Part shown: positions 59,538 through 64,000 of the stretch, piece after piece
How positions within the stretch are numbered: the stretch's first letter is position 1
Layout: the number at the start of each line of letters is the position of its first letter
Assembly: GCA_965214795.1 (NCBI GenBank)
Contig: OZ243976.1
Location: 4,774,001-4,838,000 of the forward strand
Length of the DNA stretch: 64,000 bases
DNA from: JAJDXW01 sp965214795
GTDB taxonomy: Bacteria; Pseudomonadota; Gammaproteobacteria; HK1
Direction of reading: 5' to 3'
Position numbers and translations under genes: made by a program
The notes under the pieces: model-generated
Told to the model about the DNA's origin: nothing
Seen by the model: only the letters and a program-made list of their open reading frames with translations
The model's database searches: none

Positions 59538-61550
59538 TCACCGCCGCCGGCCACCTCCCGACCGCCGGGGCCGCCCGCGATGCGGCGCTTGAAGCCGCGG
59601 TCGCCGCCGCCAGCGAGCATCCCCGCCGGATGCACCGTCCCCATCCACCGGCTCCAGGTGCACGCGGCGCTCGTCCGGATCGGCGCCGGTGAGCCGCACC
59701 TCCATCGCGTCTCCCACCGCGAAGCGCCGCCCGGTGTTCTCTCCCTCCAGATACCCGCCGCCTCGGTCGTACCGGTACCAGTCGCCCCCTAGCGACCGCA
59801 CGTGGACCAGGCCGTCCACCTGGAGTCCCGCCAGCCGAACGAACATCCCGAACGACGCGACCCGGGTGATCCGGCCCGAGAACGTCTCGCCCACCCGGCT
59901 GCGGAGGTGCTGGCACACGAGGCGCGACACCGCATCGCGCGACGCCTCCTCGGCCCGGCGCTCTGCCGCCGACGTACTTTGTCCGAGGGCGGCCATCTCT
60001 TCCCGGGTGCGGCCGGCCTCCCCTCGAAGCGCTCGATGCACCAGCAGATCCGGATAGCGGCGGATCGGCGATGTGAAGTGCGTATAGCGTTCGAGGGCAA
60101 GCCCGAAGTGGCCGATGTTGCCCGGCTGGTAGACCGCCTTGGCCATGGCCCGGAGGAGGAGCATGTGCAGGATCTCGGTGTCGGGGCGCCCGGCCGCCTG
60201 CTCCGCCGCCTCCGAGAACGCGGCGGGCCGCGGCTCGGCCCCCGGGTCGAAGTCGATCCCGGCCCGGCCGAGAAACGAGCCGAGCTCGTGCAGTCCCGCT
60301 TCGTCCGGCGGCGGATGCACCCGGTACAGGAACGGAATCCGGCTTCGGGCGAGCCGGCGGGCGGCAGCGACGTTCGCCGCGATCATGCACTCCTCGATGA
60401 GCTGATGGGAGGCAAGCCGGGGGGCGGGCTCGATGTGCGACACCTCGCCGCCGCGCCCGAGGACGATACGGGGCTCCCCGATCTCGAGATCGACGGCGCC
60501 CCGCCGCTTGCGCGCCCGCCTCCGCACGGCGTACACCTCCCGGAGTGCCTCGAGAGGGAGCACGAGCCCGCCGAGCCGCCGACGCGCTTCGGCTTCGCTG
60601 TCGAACAGGGCCGCCTCGACCTCCTCGTAGGTGAGGCGCGCCCGCGAGCGCATGACCGCATCGCGGAAGAAGGCTCTCGTGACCCGTCCCCGCCGATCGA
60701 CGTGCATCTCGCAGGCGAGGCACAGCCGGTCCTCCTCCGGATTGAGGGAGCAGACCCCGTTCGAGAGCCGCTCCGGCAGCATCGGCACTACCCTCCCGGG
60801 GAAGTAGACCGACGTGCCGCGGGCGGACGCCTCGCGGTCGAGGGCGGACCCGGGCGCCACGTAGTGGGACACGTCGGCGATGGCCACCGTGAGCTTCCAG
60901 CCTCCCGGCCGCGGGTCGCAGTGGACCGCGTCGTCGAAGTCCTTCGCATCCGCCCCGTCGATGGTCACCAAGGGGAGGTCTCGGAGATCGACCCGATCGC
61001 CGGCGGCCCCCGAGACGTCGAGCGGAATCCGCTCCGCTTCGGCGAGCGCGTCCTCCGGCCAGACGTGGGGGATCGCGTGGGAGCGGATCGCGATCTCCGC
61101 CGCCATGCCCGGCCGTTCCGGGTCGCCGAGTCGCTCGACGATGCGCCCGGTCGGCCCGCCGCTCCATCGGTCCGCGTCGGGCGGGTCGGCGAGCTCGACC
61201 ACCACCATCTCTCCGTCGGTGCCCCGCCCGTCCGGAATCGCCACGTCACGGGGAAGGTTCCGGTGGTCGGGCGACACGAAAGAGAGCCCGCCCGCCCGGA
61301 AGAGACGTCCGACCACGGTGCGGTGATTGCGCTCGATCACCTCGACCACCACCCCTCTGCGCCGGGGCCCCGGCCGGCTGGCGCCCCGCCAGGAGACCCG
61401 GACCTCGCAGACCACCCGGTCTCCGTGCATGAGGCCCTGCATCTCCCGCGCAGGGAGGAATACGTCCTCTCCCCCATCGTCACGAGCGAGGAACCCGTAG
61501 CCGTCCCGATGGGCGATCACCCGCCCCTCCACCACCTCAGGGGCGTACAC
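59538..61550 (-). CDS. rnr: Ribonuclease R
   Basis: 670 residues from GTG 61550 with AGGGG upstream; a frame to 61721 exists but encodes only Arg/Pro-rich sequence. OB-fold cold-shock domains (VIAHRDGYGFLARDD, HGDRVVCEV) precede the RNB catalytic domain with TIDGADAKDFDDAVHCD and its four metal-binding aspartates, IADVSHYV, and HFTSPIRRYPDLLVHRAL. A C-terminal S1 domain (GETFSGRITRVASFGMFVRL) follows, then a basic tail. It degrades structured RNA 3' to 5'. The N-terminal helix-turn-helix of E. coli RNase R is missing, so it is shorter than the ~800-residue form. Confidence 0.93.
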   Translation of the reverse strand: MYAPEVVEGRVIAHRDGYGFLARDDGGEDVFLPAREMQGLMHGDRVVCEVRVSWRGASRPGPRRRGVVVEVIERNHRTVVGRLFRAGGLSFVSPDHRNLPRDVAIPDGRGTDGEMVVVELADPPDADRWSGGPTGRIVERLGDPERPGMAAEIAIRSHAIPHVWPEDALAEAERIPLDVSGAAGDRVDLRDLPLVTIDGADAKDFDDAVHCDPRPGGWKLTVAIADVSHYVAPGSALDREASARGTSVYFPGRVVPMLPERLSNGVCSLNPEEDRLCLACEMHVDRRGRVTRAFFRDAVMRSRARLTYEEVEAALFDSEAEARRRLGGLVLPLEALREVYAVRRRARKRRGAVDLEIGEPRIVLGRGGEVSHIEPAPRLASHQLIEECMIAANVAAARRLARSRIPFLYRVHPPPDEAGLHELGSFLGRAGIDFDPGAEPRPAAFSEAAEQAAGRPDTEILHMLLLRAMAKAVYQPGNIGHFGLALERYTHFTSPIRRYPDLLVHRALRGEAGRTREEMAALGQSTSAAERRAEEASRDAVSRLVCQHLRSRVGETFSGRITRVASFGMFVRLAGLQVDGLVHVRSLGGDWYRYDRGGGYLEGENTGRRFAVGDAMEVRLTGADPDERRVHLEPVDGDGASGGDARWRRRPRLQAPHRGRPRRSGGGRRR

Positions 61551-61822
61551 GGATCCCCTCTCGACCGGGCGAGCGGGTAGCGGCCGCGGCCTCCCCGCGG
61601 GGCGGCACCGGACCGCCGACGGGCGGGGCGCCGCACGGATCGGCCCATGCCGGTTCCGAATTCCGGTTCGCGGGCGGTGAGGCGGCAAGGGTGACGGACG
61701 TGGCCCGGGCCGCGTCATCAAAGGGCCACCGGCCCGTCGCTTCGCGGAGAAATCGTGAGCGGAGGTTCAAACGCTTCTTGTCATTCGAGGGGCGCTGCCG
61801 TACATTGCCGCTCCTTCCGCGG

Positions 61823-61909
61823 GCCGAGGTGGCGGAACTGGTAGACGCGCTAGCTTCAGGTGCTAGTGGGGGCAACCCCGTGGAGGTTCAAATCCTCTCC
61901 TCGGCACCA
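61823..61909 (+). tRNA. tRNA-Leu (anticodon CAG)
   Basis: 87 bases. The acceptor GCCGAGG/CCTCGGC is followed by A and an encoded CCA. The anticodon stem CTAGC/GCTAG has loop TTCAGGT, giving anticodon CAG. There is a class II long variable arm (GTGGGGGCAACCCCG region) and a T arm with GTTCAAATC. It reads CUG, expected to be the dominant leucine codon in this GC-rich genome. It is divergent from rnr. Confidence 0.95.
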
Positions 61910-62067
61910 CCCGCTCCCCCGGTCTTCCGAACGGGATCCGTGCCCGCCACCTGACGGCCATCGCACCGCCCGCCTTCGCACTGCGCTTCGCCAGCCCGAC
62001 CGCCGCGGGGCCGGCCCCGGCAATGCGAGCCTCCGGGGGAACCCGCGGGCCGCTCGCCGCCCTCCGC

Positions 62068-62682
62068 TCAGGGCAGGTCCATGCCGCGCTGGACGGCGGG
62101 ACGGGCCATCAGGCTCTCGTACCAGCGCTTCACGTTCGGGAAGTCGGCGAGATCGACCTCCTGCCAGTCGTGTCGGAACACCCAGGGCAGGGTCGCGAAG
62201 TCCGCGATCGAGAGATCCCCGGCAAGGTGGTCGCGGCCGTCGAGGCGCGCATCGAGCACCCCGTAGAGGCGCCGGCACTCCCGGTAGTAGCGGTCGATGG
62301 CGTAGGGCACCCGCTCCTTCGCGGCCCGCTTGAAGTGATGGACCTGGCCGAAGATCGGCCCCACCCCACCCATCTGGAACATCAGCCACTGGACCACCTC
62401 GTAGCGGGCAGCGGTCTCCTGGGGCATGAATCGCCCGGCCTTCTCCGCGAGGTACATGAGGATCGCGCCCGACTCGATGACGGTGTAGGGCTTCCCGCCC
62501 GGACCGTCCCGGTCGATGATCGCGGGGATCTTGCTGTTCGGGTTGATCGCGACGTACTCCGGGGTGAACTGGTCGTCGCTCCCGATGTCGATCGGGTGGA
62601 GCTCGTAGTCGAGGCCGCATTCCTCGAGCATGACGGTGGCCTTGCGGCCGTTCGAGGTCTTCCAGGTATAGCAGTCGATCAC
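62068..62682 (-). CDS. Glutathione S-transferase (YfcG/nu-class-like)
   Basis: 204 residues from GTG 62682. The thioredoxin-like N-domain opens IDCYTWKTSNGRKATVMLEE, with the Thr/Asn-Gly region used by nu-class enzymes instead of a catalytic Cys or Tyr. PNSKIPAIID (cis-proline) and ESGAILMYLAEK (gamma-glutamyl contact) follow. The all-helical C-domain contains DLSIADFATLPWV, the N-capping box. Disulfide reductase or peroxidase activity with glutathione is likely. No strong ribosome binding site is seen at the GTG, and a longer frame to 62754 is possible. Confidence 0.87.
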   Translation of the reverse strand: MIDCYTWKTSNGRKATVMLEECGLDYELHPIDIGSDDQFTPEYVAINPNSKIPAIIDRDGPGGKPYTVIESGAILMYLAEKAGRFMPQETAARYEVVQWLMFQMGGVGPIFGQVHHFKRAAKERVPYAIDRYYRECRRLYGVLDARLDGRDHLAGDLSIADFATLPWVFRHDWQEVDLADFPNVKRWYESLMARPAVQRGMDLP

Positions 62683-63436
62683 GTGCGCGTTCCGGGTTGG
62701 GGAAGCGCAGCACTCTACCCTAGCTCGATCCCTCATTCCAGTCGTTCCGCGCAAGCCCAGCAGTTCTCATTTTGGCGCCTGACTTCACCCTGAGCCGCAA
62801 GCCGTCTTCTCCTTGCGACTTGATCCGGGGCAGATCGGGGGGCAGATCGACGGTCGTGCCGGTCCTGCCACGGGACCCGACGTGCAAAATGAGAATTGCT
62901 GGCGCAAGCCGGTTTCACTTCCGAGGCTGCAAGGTACCGCCCACGACGGCACGATGTGGCACGGACCCAGGCGAGGATGGCAGGTATCGGCCGGGCTCTC
63001 AGGCAGTTGATACAACAGGAGGTTGCCTCCATCTTCAACTGAAATCTCCCTCCGACCGCAGAGGCTCCACGGCAACCACGACCCGGATCGCACCGTCCAT
63101 CAGGTAGAGTCGGCCTCCGCCCGGAAACGACCCGCGGACAACGAGCATGGACACCTCGAAACATCACGGCGAAACCGGTGCGCCCGACGGCGTTCGGGCG
63201 CCGGACAACGGCGGTGCCCGTAGCGAAGACGCGCGGCGCCCGAAGCTGTCGCACGACATCGAGGGGAGTGATATCCATCACTTGATCGACCACCAGACCG
63301 CGTCGTGCCTGCCGCTCCTCGGTACGATGGCGGTCAAGTGTCGGATATCAGTCCCGGATCGAGAAAACCGAGCCCGAGGTTGGTGATATCATCGCGAACG
63401 GGCCACGAGCCGGTTTCCTGACACGCGGGAATCGCC
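62683..63436. other. Intergenic region without a supported gene
   Basis: 754 bases between the GST start and the terminal ATPase. Short frames on both strands (for example + 63147-63386, 79 codons) have no recognisable domain. The left part contains the inverted repeat at 62759-62902. Base composition falls toward the right end. Confidence 0.45.
62759..62902. repeat. Inverted repeat, possible small non-autonomous element
   Basis: An 18-base arm at 62759-62776 (ending CTCATTTTG) is mirrored at 62885-62902 (CAAAATGAGAATTGCTGG) with one mismatch, enclosing about 108 bases without a gene. AAAATGAGAA-type ends occur in some insertion-sequence families, so this may be a MITE or the end of a deleted IS. 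Confidence 0.5.
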
Positions 63437-64000
63437 ATGCATCGTCTGACCGACTTCAAGAACTTCGCCCGCGCCGAGCTCGATCTGTTCAAGCCGTTGG
63501 CCGTTCTGCTCGGCAGGAACGGATCGGGCAAGACCAATCTGATCGAGGGTGTCGAGCTTCTCGCCACCCTCGCCCGCGGTACACCGTTCAATGAGATCAC
63601 CGATATCGATCGCGGCGGCGGATTCGAAGTACGAGGCGGATTGCGTTCGTGCATTCGTTTCGGCAAGGAAGCACTCGGACTGCGTTTCGATAAAGCGGTC
63701 ACTCCTTTCGACGGAAAGGATCAGCTCGTCGACTACTTCATCGAGATCGCCCCCCATGGAAGAAATGATGTTCGGTTATCCGCGGAGCGATTGCAGGTTG
63801 GAGGTCGGATCCTCTTTGACGCGAAAAATGCCGGCGGCGAGCTCATGGAGGTCAAGTACGACAATTTCTCGCGTGGCGGAAATTCAAATTGTCCAGTATC
63901 GGCGTCCCGCTCCGTCCTCTCGCGTTACGAAGAAATTATCAGAAACAGTCAGGCAAACACACCCAGGCTACGCGCGGCAACGAGAACGGTGGAGGCAGTG
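63437..64000 (+). CDS. AAA ATPase (AAA_21/OLD-like), N-terminal fragment running off the window
   Basis: 188 codons are open to the right edge. MHRLTDFKNFARAELDLF is the first strand of SMC/OLD-like ATPases, followed by Walker A GRNGSGKT (residues 26-33) and NLIEGVELLATLARG. Signature and Walker B motifs would be beyond the edge. Codon use is less GC-biased than in the core genes. Stand-alone or nuclease-paired ATPases of this type are frequent in phage-defence islands. Its upstream region begins at 63387 without a clear promoter. Confidence 0.75.
   Translation, partial: MHRLTDFKNFARAELDLFKPLAVLLGRNGSGKTNLIEGVELLATLARGTPFNEITDIDRGGGFEVRGGLRSCIRFGKEALGLRFDKAVTPFDGKDQLVDYFIEIAPHGRNDVRLSAERLQVGGRILFDAKNAGGELMEVKYDNFSRGGNSNCPVSASRSVLSRYEEIIRNSQANTPRLRAATRTVEAV

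Noticed and set aside
62733..63293. 186-codon minus-strand frame.
   Set aside because: It crosses the inverted repeat and lacks any domain. Likely spurious.

Overview
The window is a 64-kb piece of a high-GC bacterial chromosome, most likely a proteobacterium and probably a gammaproteobacterium. Support for this is an Escherichia-type aspartate-semialdehyde dehydrogenase, an rnr/rlmB pair, RelBE and REP-like palindromes. Taxonomy is inference, because there is no rRNA here. Codon use is strongly GC-biased, except in three AT-richer patches that look acquired: about 37.1-38.6 kb, 54.8-57.8 kb and the extreme right end.

Layout. 0-4.6 kb: start of a rhodanese-like gene, two short-chain dehydrogenases, an M20-type Zn amidohydrolase and a Uma2-family protein, all on the minus strand. 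4.8-21.2 kb: one enormous minus-strand RTX (calcium-binding nonapeptide) gene, about 16.4 kb long. It is split into two reading frames by a run of 30 C and contains two near-identical 5.2-5.3-kb copies of one segment. 21.5-30 kb: acyl-CoA ligase, secreted unknown, Sfp-type phosphopantetheinyl transferase, argJ, CoA-transferase, DUF599 protein and MFS exporter. 30.2-36.8 kb: a three-gene molybdenum hydroxylase whose FAD subunit carries the extra cysteines of 4-hydroxybenzoyl-CoA reductase, then a fourth, orphan molybdopterin subunit.

36.8-41.1 kb is an inserted island. It is bounded by intact asd on one side and a 176-bp copy of the asd 3' end on the other. It holds a Panacea-domain antitoxin with a small membrane-protein partner, plus chimeric IS1634/IS3 remains. 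41-48.5 kb: asd, thiolase, LLM flavin oxidoreductase, DUF3750, amidohydrolase and isochorismatase-family hydrolase. 48.9-51 kb: an AAA ATPase overlapping a TOPRIM/DUF4276-like gene, beside tRNA-Arg; this is a likely defence module. 51.3-54.5 kb: a quinone oxidoreductase and its decayed partial copy flank a RelB antitoxin, a RelE-type toxin broken by an 11-bp tandem duplication, and a phnX fragment. 54.8-57.6 kb: a complete type II restriction-modification system (BstYI/BglII-like nuclease, beta-class methylase, Dam-like methylase). 57.9-62.7 kb: rlmB, a small coiled-coil membrane gene pair (one broken), rnr, tRNA-Leu and a glutathione transferase. The window ends inside another AAA ATPase.

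How the parts work together. The metabolic genes (CoA ligase, CoA-transferase, thiolase, hydroxybenzoyl-CoA-reductase-like enzyme, SDRs, LLM oxidoreductase) suggest degradation of aromatic or organic acids through CoA thioesters. Mobile and defence genes sit in discrete islands beside tRNA-Arg, asd and qor. Two islands share an architecture: a toxin-antitoxin locus flanked by a partial duplication of a housekeeping gene.
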